DNA from: Ambrosia x helenae
Taxonomy: Eukaryota; Streptophyta; Magnoliopsida; Asterales; Asteraceae
DNA: 64,000 nt
Assembly: GCA_030844895.1 (NCBI GenBank)
Contig: CM061228.1
Span: 31,567,651-31,631,650, forward strand
Direction: 5' to 3'
Position 1 is the stretch's first letter, and each line of letters begins with the position of its first letter. The notes below the pieces were generated by a model, which saw nothing but the letters and a program-made list of their open reading frames with translations, made no database searches and was not told where the DNA came from. A program made the translations under genes and the position numbers. Positions 24,601-35,985 of this stretch are shown here, piece by piece.

Positions 24601-25711
24601 GAAGTGTATTGTCACACCCTCAAATTACCACTGCGGAGTTTTACCGCGAGGCGCGTGACACACCAGGATCCAAGTCAACGGTCACAATAAACAACACTAT
24701 ATGATACGTAAAACTGACATAAGTGAACCATTAAGGTTCAAAACTGTACCAACACAGCGGAAGCATAATATGTATTACAACTCAAAATGAAATATAAAGT
24801 CTGAAATGTTTAACAAAACGTGCATATGATTCCTAGACGCCGTGAGACTCCGTGCGCCTATCGACAGCTGCTACCTTAGCGACCTGAGACAAACATGCTA
24901 AAAACGTCAGCAAATAATGCCGGTGAGTTCACAGGTTTTTAAGTAAAACGTTTCACGAACTTTTGAAAGACCATCATGATACTACCGACCGATGAAAACA
25001 CTCGTTAAATGTTTGAACTTCATAACGAACCTCCCAAACGAACTATCGCCCACCGAAGTTAACGAACTACCATCCCATGGTCAACGAACTGCTTTACCAT
25101 AGCTAACGAACTACCATCCCATGGCCAACGAACTACTATAACATAGCTAACGAACTACCACATAGAGGCTAACGAACTACCGCACCACGGCTAACGAACT
25201 GCCACAACATAGGCCATATAATACGGAACATAAATGAATACCTTGAACCCAAATGAACACTCCCAAAACGTAGTGAATACATGAGTACCCAAAACATAGT
25301 TGTCACGCCTTTTAGGAAAAACACATTTGACACACGTTTAAAGAACACAACATGTTTTCTCCCCCGAAATTGTAAAACCAGTAAAAGAGTGGGGCCGTGA
25401 AACTCACCTTAGAGTGCGTCTTCTGGTAACTAGAATTCCAACACGTGTATGATAATCCCAACTAATGACAACCTATCAATGAGTTTACATAAGTGTGATG
25501 ACTATTAACCCGAAGGCTAACTAGTCCCCGATTGTCCAGATCTTGACTACGTATGTTAAAAAGTGTGTTTAAACGTTAACCGGACATTCCAGACCGTCCC
25601 GACATCCCGTTGGTGACCCATTACCCTAACTAATCAAGTACACATAGATTATACACAAAGTTCAAGCATAAAACACTTAGTTCGTATCAAAAATCTCATT
25701 TTTGTTATCGT

Positions 25712-25885
25712 AGGGCCGAACGTGGCTTTGAGTGGTCGAAGGTGGCTTTAAACTTCCACCTTCGCCCCCTTTTTCCACCTTCGCCCCTTTTTGTGGTTCA
25801 TTCGCCCCTTGGTTTCCAGGTTCGACCCCTGGAATCCACCTTCGCCCGTTCGACTGGCCGAAGGTGTTCCAGGTTCGACCCTGCT
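25712..25885 (-). promoter_or_regulatory. Solo LTR downstream array of TTCGCCC/TTCGACC
   Basis: Eight or so motif copies, in transcribed sense about 770 bp downstream of the TATA box. Confidence 0.6.
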
Positions 25886-26648
25886 GTGTTGTTTACTCAA
25901 AAACGCGTCCAAAAACATCCGAAAACATCACGAAACATCATGAGTTACAGCAGTCAAGCATCATTAATATATTCCTACGAAACCCTACCAATTTTACCCC
26001 AAAATCTATCCGTTTTACAAGTTTCCTAAAATAGCAAATTATGGAGATGTCACATCATCATGCATGAAAATATTACCCAATTAGGAAACTTTCTGAAATC
26101 AATCAATAATCAGCTCATCATACTCAGATCATCATGAACAAGAAACCCCTATCATAACCTTATCATAACCATCCAAAACGAGCCCTAAATCTAACTAAAA
26201 ACCCCTTTAATTGTCAAAACACCATCAACAATCAAAGGTAACATGTTTCAATCATAACTCATCATTAATAACAGCCCTAGGTTGTTGTCATATCATCTAT
26301 ACAACAAGTAATCATCAAACAATGCATAATATCATATTAACACATGTTTAGTTTGCATAAAAACTCATTGTTTATGAATAGGTTTTATTTAGAAAGATGT
26401 TAGGAAGGTTTTTACCCATAAAACATGTTGATATCAGATCTGGACCCTTGGGGTTTAGATGAAAACAAGTTAAAATTGTTTAAAAAGGATTTGGAATGAA
26501 GAACACACCTTAGATTTTCACTTGTATTGATTTAGAGAGTTAGGTTATGAAAAACAAGCTCAAAAACTCCTTCCCCAATGATAATAGCTGATAGAGAGTG
26601 TTTGGAGGCGTTTAGGGTTTGTGAAATGGTGAAAAATGGCTAAGGATG

Positions 26649-26821
26649 GTATTTATACCCAGTCCAGGTTCGCCCCTTTTATGTGGTCGAATGTGGAACT
26701 TTTCCACATTCGCCCATTTGTAATGGTCGAATGTGGAACTTTTCCACATTCGCCCACTTTGTTTCTACGTTCGCCCATTTTTCAAGTTCCATTTCCACGT
26801 TCGCCCACTATTTCCACATTC
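26649..26821 (-). promoter_or_regulatory. Solo LTR core promoter and upstream TTCGCCC array
   Basis: TATAAATACC (reverse of 26649-26658) with an array dominated by TTCGCCC, including the repeated phrase TTTTCCACATTCGCCCA (26666-26821). Confidence 0.6.
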
Positions 26822-29800
26822 AGGTCATCAGCACTTTTTAACACATGTTAACAGCACTTTTTAACACATGTTAACCTTTTTCCAGTTTGTCGTGTTTAAC
26901 GCATTCTAATACCTCTTAACACATAAGCATGCATCCATAGTCTATACTTAGCATATTTAGGCACGTATAATCATTTGTACATCGTTTAAGCAAGTATAAG
27001 TATACAATCCACCACACGACCCATAATCTACACATATACTTAATTAGTTCATGTAATGTCACCAACAACGGAACCCGGTACTAGTGTATTCCCCAAAATG
27101 ACTCCCAATGATCCTCCAGATCATTGAACCCTGGACAATCCTAATCTGACCCGACTCAACTAACCCAGTTAAGTTTGTTTATAAACGTTTCTCGCTAAGG
27201 TAGACTTATGTGTTCATAAAGTGTTGACTCAAACATGCCGGGTGTCACATCATCCCCCTGTTGAAAGAATTTTCGTCCCGAAAATTTCCCGAAGTCAAAG
27301 AGAACGAAGCGATAAAAAGAAAAATTTTCCCGGTCGTCACATGTATGTTTGTCAGCCACCTGGGTTTGAGGATCCTTCTCATCCTGACTGGGTGTACAAA
27401 CTTGACAAAGCTCTTTATGGGCTCAAACAGGCTCCAAGAGCCTGGTATGAAACACTTTCCAACTTTTTACTCAAAAATAACTTCACAAGAGGCTCCATGG
27501 ATAAAACTCTTTTCATTAAAAATGTTGGAAATCATGTCTTACTTGTTCAAATTTATGTTGAGGATATCATATTTGGTTCAACAAACACAAAATTGTGTGA
27601 TGAATTTAAGAAACTCATGCAATCAAAATTTGAGATGAGTACAATGGGAGAACTGCAGTACTTTTTAGGACTGCAGATTAAACAACAGACTAATGGAACT
27701 TTTATACATCAATCAAAATATGTTAAAGAATTATTGAACAAATTTTCTTTACAAGACTGTAAATCATGTTCCACTCCCATGACACCTACCACACAAGTTG
27801 AACCAGATGATCAAGGAAAACAGGTTGATCAAACCATGTATAGATGTATGATAGGTTCCCTTTTGTATCTAACTGCTTCTAGACCAGATATTATGTTTTC
27901 AACATGTGTCTGTGCTAGATATCAATCAGCTCCTAGGGAATCACACCTCATTGTAGTCAAAAGAATCTTCAGATATCTGAAAGGAACTCCTACACTTGGA
28001 ATTTGGTATCCTGCTTCTAGCAATACCAAGTTATCAGCTTTTTCAGATAGTGACTATGCAGGGTGCAAAATGTCAAGGAAATCAACATCTGGTGGTTGTC
28101 AATTCTTGAGAAACTGTCTAGTGTCCTTTCAATCAAAGAAGTAAACATCTGTTGCAACTTCAACTGCTGAAGCTGAATACATTGAAACTGCAAGTTGTAC
28201 ATCACAGATACAATGGCTCCAATATCAACTTCTTGATTATGGAATCAAAGAGACCAAGACACCATTGCTTGTAGACAGCAAATCTGCCATTAGCATCATT
28301 CAAAATCTTGTTCAGTTCTCAAAAACTAAACACATTGAAATCAGGTATCATTTCATAAGGGATTGTTATGAAAAAGGCAAGATTGAAGTGAAGCATGTCA
28401 CAACAGCTAATCAAATAGCTGACAAATTCACAAAACCCCTTGACACATCAACATTTCAGAAGTTAGTATCCATGCTTGGGATGCTAATTTGTAAGTGTTC
28501 TTTTACTTTTCCTGCACATATTTTATTTTTCACTTACATCTGGTTTTAAATCTAAAAACTTCTGAAAAACAAAAAGAGAGAAACTACTGATGAACAAACC
28601 ATCAGTATAGGAATATTTTCTGAAAAATGATTAACTTCTGATAAAATAAACTTCAGAAGTTATGAATAAAGTGTTCTCATCAGTTGTTAACAAACTACTA
28701 AAGAGAAAATGGGAACTACTGATGACAATTGTTCTTCATCAGCAGTTTTGTCATTAAGGGCAAATCAGACATTTCACAATTCAGAAGTTTGACCTAAGGC
28801 GGTTACAAACTTCTGATAAACACCTTTTCCAACACTTATCCATTCAAAAAGCAAAGATTCCCTCCTTCTCTCTCAAAAAGCTCTCAAACCCTGAACCTGC
28901 AAAAACACTGTTCGATCCACACACACAAACCACATGGCTCTAACTCTGAAACAGGGACATAATCAAAGAGGCTACTTTGAAAAACATGAATCCTGGTCCC
29001 AATACGACGAAATCATTGATTTAGTCGTTAAATCCCAATACTTTACTGCCCTCACCATTGATCCTCCAATCCACACTGAGACTCTTAATGAGTTCTGGGC
29101 AAATGCGGAGACGGTGACAGTAAATGATAAGGTGATCTCCCTCAATTCAACCATCCAAGGGAGAAGAATGGCAATCACACCCGAAACTTTGGGGATTAGA
29201 CTGGGTCTGGATGATGTGGGTGCCCCATATCAGTTTCCAAACTCTGAAATTCATTTAACCATGACAGAGTGTGGTTACCAAGGTACTCTCTGTAACACCC
29301 CAACCGATGGCGGAAACATCGAGGCGTCACGAATGAATGATTGTTCAGTAGCTCATGGTAATACATATGTTTAAATAATCCTTTATTTCATTACAAAATT
29401 GAATTACATTAAAGTCTACATCAAATAATCAAACAAAGCTTAAAACTTGTTCAAATTTTTACAATATTTGGCATATACCACAATCATGTTTTCTTATACA
29501 CTTGATTATAACCTTTGATCCAAACCCCATAATCTCCTTACTATAAAATAAACTCTTTATCAACTATCTTCACATTCACTATCTCTCACAACCTTGATTC
29601 TGCTTTTTCTTCATCCTCTCAAGAACTAAATTCATATCCTTCACCTTCTCACACATGAGCTAGTTACCCATGATAACCAAACCATTGAAACTTGATTGTG
29701 TGTTGCATCAAACTTAATCCTTAGTTATAGATGAGGATTCGATTATCTACCATATTTGAACATTTGATACTAGAACTCATGAAATATAAACTATTTACTA

Positions 29801-30005
29801 TAGACACACCTAGAGTCATTAACCTTGTCTAGGGCAACTCTATTACAACTCGTATGCTATACTTGATACTTGATTGCTTACATGTACATATTATCAATTT
29901 GCAATTCATGTGTGTAATAATTGGTACACTTAATCAAACAACTGATAGAGGATGAAGTACTTGCTCAACAGTTAGTAGAGTACCAAATAACCTACTCAAC
30001 GATTG

Positions 30006-30135
30006 GTAGAGGTCATCATGCCTGCTCAACAGTCGGTAGAGGCCCTACAACCTGCTCAACGACTGGTAGAGGCTATCGTACCTGCTCAACAATCGGTAGA
30101 GGTTCTTACTCACTGACTGGTAGAAGTCTTTTTCC
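30006..30135 (+). repeat. Minisatellite of ~30-bp units in 3' UTR
   Basis: Units of the form CTGCTCAAC-GAYTGGTAGAGGYC, about four to five copies, in the 3' untranslated part of the inverted-end element. The same family is amplified as 89-bp higher-order units in Gypsy4 (47129-47397). The open frame across it (29921-30250) only reflects the repeat. Confidence 0.75.
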
Positions 30136-30657
30136 TGCTCAACAGTTGGACTTATTTTTGGATACATTGTATACAATTCAATCACAAGGTTATTTTGCAT
30201 TACTTACATGTGTTTTTAGAGTCATAGAAGGACACAAAACCCTAATGTAAGGTAAATTGGTGATTGCGGTCCAGAACGTAATCATGAATTTACAGGTACA
30301 TTAAGGTGGTGTGAAATTCTATCAAGGTTTTCGGTAGAGAAACTAATTATAAACTCTAGTTACCTGGTAGTTCATTTAGCCTTTCTATAGTCCATCAACT
30401 CATGCATTTCTTTTAGGATTTCTAAAACTTAAGATTCTTATTCACCTTGCGATTCCAAGACACACCTAATCCTACCCTTAAAACTCACAGATAACAAACC
30501 TCTTATCCAAATTATTCGAAAGCAGATTATTCTATAAATTCATGTTGTGCCTTAACCCAAAATTTTCAAAACCACGGCTGCCTTAATTTCTACCCAACCA
30601 TCCTCAAACCTGTGTTTTTATAACTTCGGGACGAAATTTGTAAAAGTAGGGGAGACT

Positions 30658-31936
30658 GTAACCTCACGAATTTTCCCATTTATTTTGCATTAAAGTATTT
30701 CCCGATCCATGATATAAAGTCTAATTTATTTCTAAGTATTCTTATCTTTATCCGTGCACTCTATTTTTCTAAGTTTCTTTTATCATTGTACTAAAAAAAA
30801 AGTCTTCAATCATGACATATGTCCTATCCTAATTCTATTTATAAAATCGTCATTTTATAAGACGGTGTTTTTTATTTTCTAATTCAAACTAATGATTTTT
30901 TTTTATTTCTTAAATAAAGCCTTGAGTGAAATAGTCAAAGTCTTAGTCAAATAGTCAAAGTCCTAGTCAAATAGTCAATTCATCATAAAACCTTACTTTA
31001 TGGTGTTGACCAATTTTAATGGCTAATTGAATCCAAAACTAGTATAAAAACCCACCTATGAACCATTACACTTGCCACCTCTAAATCGATTGTTTCAATC
31101 CGATTAAACTTTCCTCATACTTTTCTTCTATAGTCTATTACTTCTACAATTGAAGCTTTGATTATAAGCTCTTGTAATTGGCAACTTTGGGGCTACACAT
31201 ATTCTATTTCTCGAGACTTAATACTTTGTTAAAGTGAGTTTACGTAACCATGTTATTGCAATTCTTTATACTTGCAACATTATACTTAAGCAATTCTACA
31301 TACATGTCTAGTTGTAAACTTTAATGCCTCATGATTTAGACTACAACAACAGTTTCAACGAGTTTCAACATTACATAATCATTAGCTATGGCCAAGCCGG
31401 CGATACTCAATAATAGATCTATTGGATTGACAATCCCACCCGGATACGTGTACCTCCTACATAGGTAGCGTGGGTGATTGTTATCGTTCCAACATATTAT
31501 TAAGGTGAACCGTGGAAGACGGGATGGACCTAAACTAGTCGGAGGTTTGATTATGTCGATTCAACATTTCATGTTTATTCATGTAGACTTAAACTTACGA
31601 TAGACATTTGAATTGCTAAACTTTTATTCTTAAACTTAATTGCTTGACATGGCTTATGTATTCTCACCAACTTCTAGTTGACCCCCCCATTTTTACAACT
31701 CAATAGGAAATAATGATGATTGAAGTCTAGAGAGTTAGCATGTGGAGACAATTTGAAGTTTATGCTTTATTTGGTTATTTGATGTATTAGAATTCCATTC
31801 AACACTTATTATGTATTTTCAATTTTGGATATTTGCACTTTAAATAAATTTCAATTAAAACTTGATTACCATGTGCTACTGTATACTCATTCTTACGTGA
31901 CACCTCGATGTTTCCGCCATCGGTTGGGGTGTTACA
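30658..31936 (+). repeat. LTR of the inverted-end element
   Basis: 1279 bp, TGTAACCTCACG to GGGGTGTTACA, preceded by polypurine GTAGGGGAGAC. TATAAAAA at 31043-31050 is the likely promoter. The last ~60 bp match the Gypsy4 LTR end; the middle is a different subfamily. Confidence 0.8.
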
Positions 31937-34900
31937 CTCTCTCACATGCTACTATTTTTAAGAAATATTTTGAACCTAAGTACAAACTTTTGTTTCACTA
32001 TATAATTATGTGTTTGAGTCCAAAAACTGGATCATATGATCAGATGCCCTCTACTTTTCAACCAATTTTTCATTCCATTGTGAATGAAACAAAATTCAGG
32101 GCATCAAAACTTTTCTTCAATGAGTTGGTGTTACATCATCTCAATTCTAAAAAGAAGTTTTTGTTGTATCCAAGATTTATTATGCAATGCATAATAAAGG
32201 AACTTGGAGAAGAGGTGCTTGTGGGTCAAACAATTGTTTTAAACCCTTTAACCTCACAAGCATACTCTAGGCACAATAAACCGGCCAGCTGGCCAGAAGA
32301 TGACCAAGGGGAACACACAACAGTCCCCAATGAACCCTCATCTTCCAAACCTTCACCCAAAAGGCCAAGAAACCCAAACAACAAAAACAAAAACCCACCA
32401 TCCTGAAAAGAAAGGCAGTTCAGGAGGTTGAGATGCATGAACCTGCTAATGTGCAATCTGCACTTGATAAAGATGTGACTGAAACATCCTCTCAGTCTCA
32501 TCCATCTCAAACCCCAACAAGAGCACCAATAACCATTTTATTCAAAAGAAAGAAATTTAAGAAAACAATCCCCATAGATTCTTCTTTTGAAACTGCTGAA
32601 CCCGTAGACCAAACTACTGAACTAGCACCATAACTTTCTGAACCTGAAGCCCTTGAAATTGACAAACTTCTCTCTGGGCTGAAAGAAAACATCCCATCAG
32701 AACATGTCAGTCCCTAACAACCACATCAAACAGGGGACATACCTTCAGCACTTGACATGGATGTGGATATCCCTAGCCCTAACCCAAGAGATGAGGATGA
32801 ACCAGGGTCTCTAAGCCCAAACTTAGAAACTCTAGGTACATTTGAGGCTGCTACTACTCAAATACCACCCAATGGTGGATTTGAGGAAAGGAGTAACATA
32901 GCTAAGACCTCACTTGTGGCAACTACTGATGAAGGCTTAATGCCTAAGGTAGGAAATCCTCTGAACCAAGAAAAAGAGGTACATGAGACAACTGAGTTGG
33001 GCTCAGCTCATGATGTAACTGCTACTGTCCTCATTGAGGAAGTAAGCAGGGATTCAGATGATTCCATTGATTTGGATGATGATTCACACTCCACTAAACA
33101 TGAATTGACGGCTGCTAGTGAAGGTCCTACACTGGGTGTATCTAAGCTCAAAGAGCTGGTCACACCAGATCAGGTTAAAGACCACTTGATCCCTGATTCC
33201 CCTAAAGTGGCATCTTCTGTAGAACATGAAGATCACCCCAAAACACACCCCTCACTAAATATGTCTACACAATTCCCTGGGTCAACAAGCATAGATATGA
33301 ACCAACTATGCAGCCCAGATGGTCCCCTATACCAGATGATGAACAACCTTATTGCCAATCACCTCAAAACTTTCACAGCTGCTTTGGAGCTATCAACCAA
33401 AAACCAATTTGAGGTGATCAAATCCAAAATGAATAATCTGTCCAACAAAATTGACCACAACTCAAGACAGATTGCCAAGCTCACTCGTAGAACTTCTCAA
33501 CCTTCTAAGCTTCCAGAAGTGGATGAAGCCAAAAAGGGGGAGAAGCTTAAGGAACCAAGGGAGTCACTGGAAGCCATAATAAAGGCAAGAGTGGCTCTAC
33601 AAGAAAGAGAACTCCAAGAGAAAGCCAGAAAACAAAGAGAAGATCAACAAAGGCCTATCTCTGGAACTGAAGTTGAAGCTGAAACTTCCCAAGGACATAT
33701 TGAAGAAACTTCTGATGAAACTTCTGATGAGTCAGAAAATACTGAAGACAATCCTTCAGTAGTTGACACTCCTGTCAACACATCAGAAGTTAACACTTCC
33801 AACATACAACCAACTGAAGAGCCTTCCAAACCAACTGAACAACAACAACCAACTCCTATTCCAAGGCCTACAACAACTACAACAATGACTGTGTTGAACC
33901 CTTCTCCACTATCAATGTCCAAAGAACTACTTAAGAAGAGTTTAATTGCAGCCCAAAGAAAGGCTAAGGAAGATGAGATCTGGAATGCTTTGGAAGCAAG
34001 GGAAGACTTAAGCCTCAATGAAAAGTTACAAGCTTATGAAGCAGAGCTGAATAGGCAAGCTGAAACAGAGAGACTTGCTGAAGAAGACAAAAGACAACAA
34101 CTGATGTCTTTTATAACAAAGAACAGCAAAACAAAAGCCTATTCACTCAAAGGGCTCTCAATGGATGAGCTGACTAAAAGAGCTCAACTTGTTGCTGACA
34201 AACTTGCAACAAATAAAGATGGAAAAGTCAAGAGAGCTGAAATGATTGAAGAACTGGTAGCAAATCACTATGGTTCAAAAGCCTTTGTGTCAAGATGGAA
34301 AGAAGAAAGACTACTAGACACATACAAAAAGTACAAGGCTGCCAAGGCTGCTAATCCAGAGAAGTTCAAAACTTCTGAAGTATCAACTTCAGTAGTTAGA
34401 ACTTCTGGTGTTAAAAGACCAGCTACCAAGAAGAAACCAGAGGACAATACAAAGACAGACTTCAAGATGGTGTTGCTGGAAGGCAACACAGTTGTTCAAA
34501 GGAGACTTTGATATTGAAGAAAAGCCTCTGATAACTCAATTTAGGGATCCTTCAACATTTGCTTACCAAATCCAGAAGGCTATCACAGACAAACTACACA
34601 CTAAGGTAGTTACTGAACATCATTTACCTACTTTCAAACTACCTGATGTGATGCAACAGGAAGATAGAAGTGAATCCCACCTAAGAGTCACTGAAACAGA
34701 GAATATCCGACATTCAGGAACATCCCAGGGATCCAGCATGGTTCCCTATACTTCAGACTTTGACAACTCTAAAGTGCTGATCATCAGATGGTCCTTTACT
34801 GATGACAACTCAGTATTGGTGACAAGAAGAGATCTTACAAGCAAAGCCTACAAGTCCATGAATGAACTGAAGAAACTATCAACTCAGGACTTGCTTACAA

Positions 34901-34955
34901 TTCAACATCTGGAACCTCAAAGGGGATCTCTCACTGATGAGCAGCTTAATCAATT

Positions 34956-35627
34956 GATTGGTGAAACCACTTTTGTAAACCTTAGTCTAATTCACTTCTG
35001 CAAAATATCCTAAGTATAGAACTACTGAAGAAAGAAGACTAAAGTACTGAAGAAGGATTCAACAAGTACTGAAGAAGAAGTATCAGAAGTTCTGAAGTCT
35101 AACCAGACAGTTCACTGAAGAACTACTGAAGACAAACTACTCATCAGTAGTTTGTCATTCATCAGCTCTTGTTTGAGAATCTTTTTAACTGACTTATGTT
35201 TCAGTAGTTTATTAGTTTAGTATTACTTTATCTTTTTGTACAAGTTCCAAGAATGCAACTTGTTGCAACTTGTTACTGACTAACTTTTAGCAACGTGCAT
35301 GTATATGTAAAGTCTATAAATAGATGGGTTCATCCCCTTTGTTTTAGACATTGATTTTGATTAATACAGAAATCCTTCAAAGCTTATTATTGTTCTTATT
35401 GTTCTTTCTATTTCATTTACTGAGAATCTGTTAAAGTATTCATTCTCATTCTGTACTTAGATTCTCATTAAATACTTGTCTTTAGTTTTCAAACATCCAG
35501 GGGGAGTAATAACTCCTATTGATAGTGTAACTTTACTTATCATTCCGTTGTGCAAATCTGATTGAACTTGCTAAACACATAAGTGTTCACTAGCAAGCAA
35601 CACATCAAGAGCATTACTGATCCAACA
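34956..35627 (+). repeat. Copia 3' LTR (5' edge not matching)
   Basis: Homology to the 5' LTR begins at GATTGGTGAAACC (34956 to 19041), not at TGTTAGGAC. No polypurine tract adjoins it; the third ORF reads straight into it. Ends TGATCCAACA then TSD TGGAT (35628-35632). TATAAATAG at 35315-35323. Confidence 0.88.
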
Positions 35628-35903
35628 TGGATAGTCCTGAATTTGGGCCTAGGCGTAACTTTGTCACTTCTGGTGTTTGACACTAGCGGTGAATCTGAAA
35701 TCTCTCGATTTTTTATTGTCAGATCATGTCTGGCGCTCGCGGTGGTGGACGTCGTGGTGGTGGCCGTGGTTGCGGCGGTGGCCGTGGTGGCGGCGCTGGT
35801 CGTGGTAACATCAACATGACCCAAGAGGAACTGAACAACTTGTTGCAACAAAAAGTGAATATGGCCTTGGCTGCTTTCCAGGCCGGACATAACGTTCTAG
35901 GTG

Positions 35904-35985
35904 GTAAGTTGATTTCTATCAACTCTGCCTCATTCTTGGGTGTCCTGTCATTTCTTTTGTGGTTTATTCATGTGTCATGTCTTAG
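35904..35985 (+). other. 82-bp GT-AG intron in Gypsy2 gag
   Basis: Donor GGTG|GTAAGTTG, acceptor ATGTCTTAG|GTGCTGC. Removal restores the frame between the N-terminal exon and gag; left in, the frame shifts. Same position and length as in Gypsy1. Confidence 0.75.

Larger units (their letters stand above)
24610..27341 (-). mobile_element. Solo LTR of a Tekay-like gypsy element with an extended end
   Basis: TSD TGTAT at 24605-24609 and 27342-27346. One end is the usual TGTCACACCC. The other end is not the usual GGGTGTCACA (which is present at 27249) but lies 92 bp further out at GGTCGTCACA, past the duplicated polypurine tract. The TSD fits only the outer end. No internal coding sequence, so this formed by LTR-LTR recombination or is a lone integration. 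Confidence 0.88.
21631..28549 (+). pseudogene. Copia pol (protease, integrase, RT, RNase H), broken
   Basis: Pieces: second Cys/His motif (about 21977-22030), protease DSG (in WYVDSGGS, near 22485), integrase HHCC (HRRLGH, near 22912) and DDE residues (DSDNGT-type at 23290, VVERKN at 23397), RT (WVEARQDELL onward, 24275), RNase H (28040-28450). Breaks: a frameshift near 21950 and back near 22440, TAG at 22996, TAA at 23176, solo LTR insertion at 24610-27341, TAA at 28142. The RT active site reads YVED instead of YVDD (near 27560). The reading frame on both sides of the solo LTR is continuous if the insert and one copy of TGTAT are removed. Confidence 0.88.
29291..31936 (+). mobile_element. 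Aberrant LTR element with two inverted U5 ends
   Basis: TSD CTCTC at 29286-29290 and 31937-31941, and removal restores the copia third ORF exactly. The right end is a complete plus-sense LTR (30658-31936) ending GGTTGGGGTGTTACA. The left end (29291 to about 29455) is the same LTR 3' end in reverse: TGTAACACCCCAACC. The two arms match almost perfectly for 40 bp and loosely for a further ~120 bp. Between them, about 29840-30657 matches the 3' untranslated region of Gypsy4-type elements and ends in a polypurine tract. No coding region or PBS was seen. Confidence 0.7.
28934..35013 (+). pseudogene. Copia third ORF (after pol), split by an insertion and broken
   Basis: Starts ATG at 28934, runs to 29290, is interrupted by the element at 29291-31936, and resumes in frame at 31942. 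Then frameshift near 32404, TAA at 32631 and TAA near 32717, a long open stretch 32757-34511, and a frameshift near 34510 to the end at 35013, inside the 3' LTR. The N-terminal ~250 residues are globular (ITPETLGIRLGL, LLFHYIIMCLSPKTG, LYPRFIMQ) and resemble a family of ORFs that accompanies copia elements in Asteraceae. The rest is acidic and Ser/Thr-rich with a coiled-coil stretch (KEDEIWNALEAREDL). Its function is unknown. In SIRE-like elements the equivalent ORF has been called env-like; I see no signal peptide or clear membrane segment here. Confidence 0.65.
19026..35627 (+). mobile_element. Ty1/copia element with extra ORF after pol (SIRE/Maximus-like), nested in Gypsy2
   Basis: LTRs 19026-19712 and about 34956-35627, TSD TGGAT, tRNA-iMet PBS. 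Order gag, protease, integrase, reverse transcriptase, RNase H is the copia order. About 3.8 kb of its own sequence after pol encodes a separate large hydrophilic protein. Two later insertions lie inside (24610-27341 and 29291-31936). Many stops and a mutated RT catalytic site make it non-functional. The SIRE assignment rests on the primer site, the 3' ORF and the size, and is tentative. Confidence 0.9.

Noticed and set aside
24610..27341. A second full gypsy element in the copia
   Set aside because: Only one LTR is present between the target duplications; no internal region.
29291..29455. A separate minus-sense solo LTR
   Set aside because: Only ~165 bp of LTR end is present, and the target duplication pairs with the far end of the plus-sense LTR at 31936.
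29921..30250. Plus-strand open frame with repeated STIGRG
   Set aside because: The repeated peptide is only the translation of the minisatellite.
33644..34018. 124-codon minus-strand open frame rich in Ser and Val
   Set aside because: Shadow of the copia third ORF.
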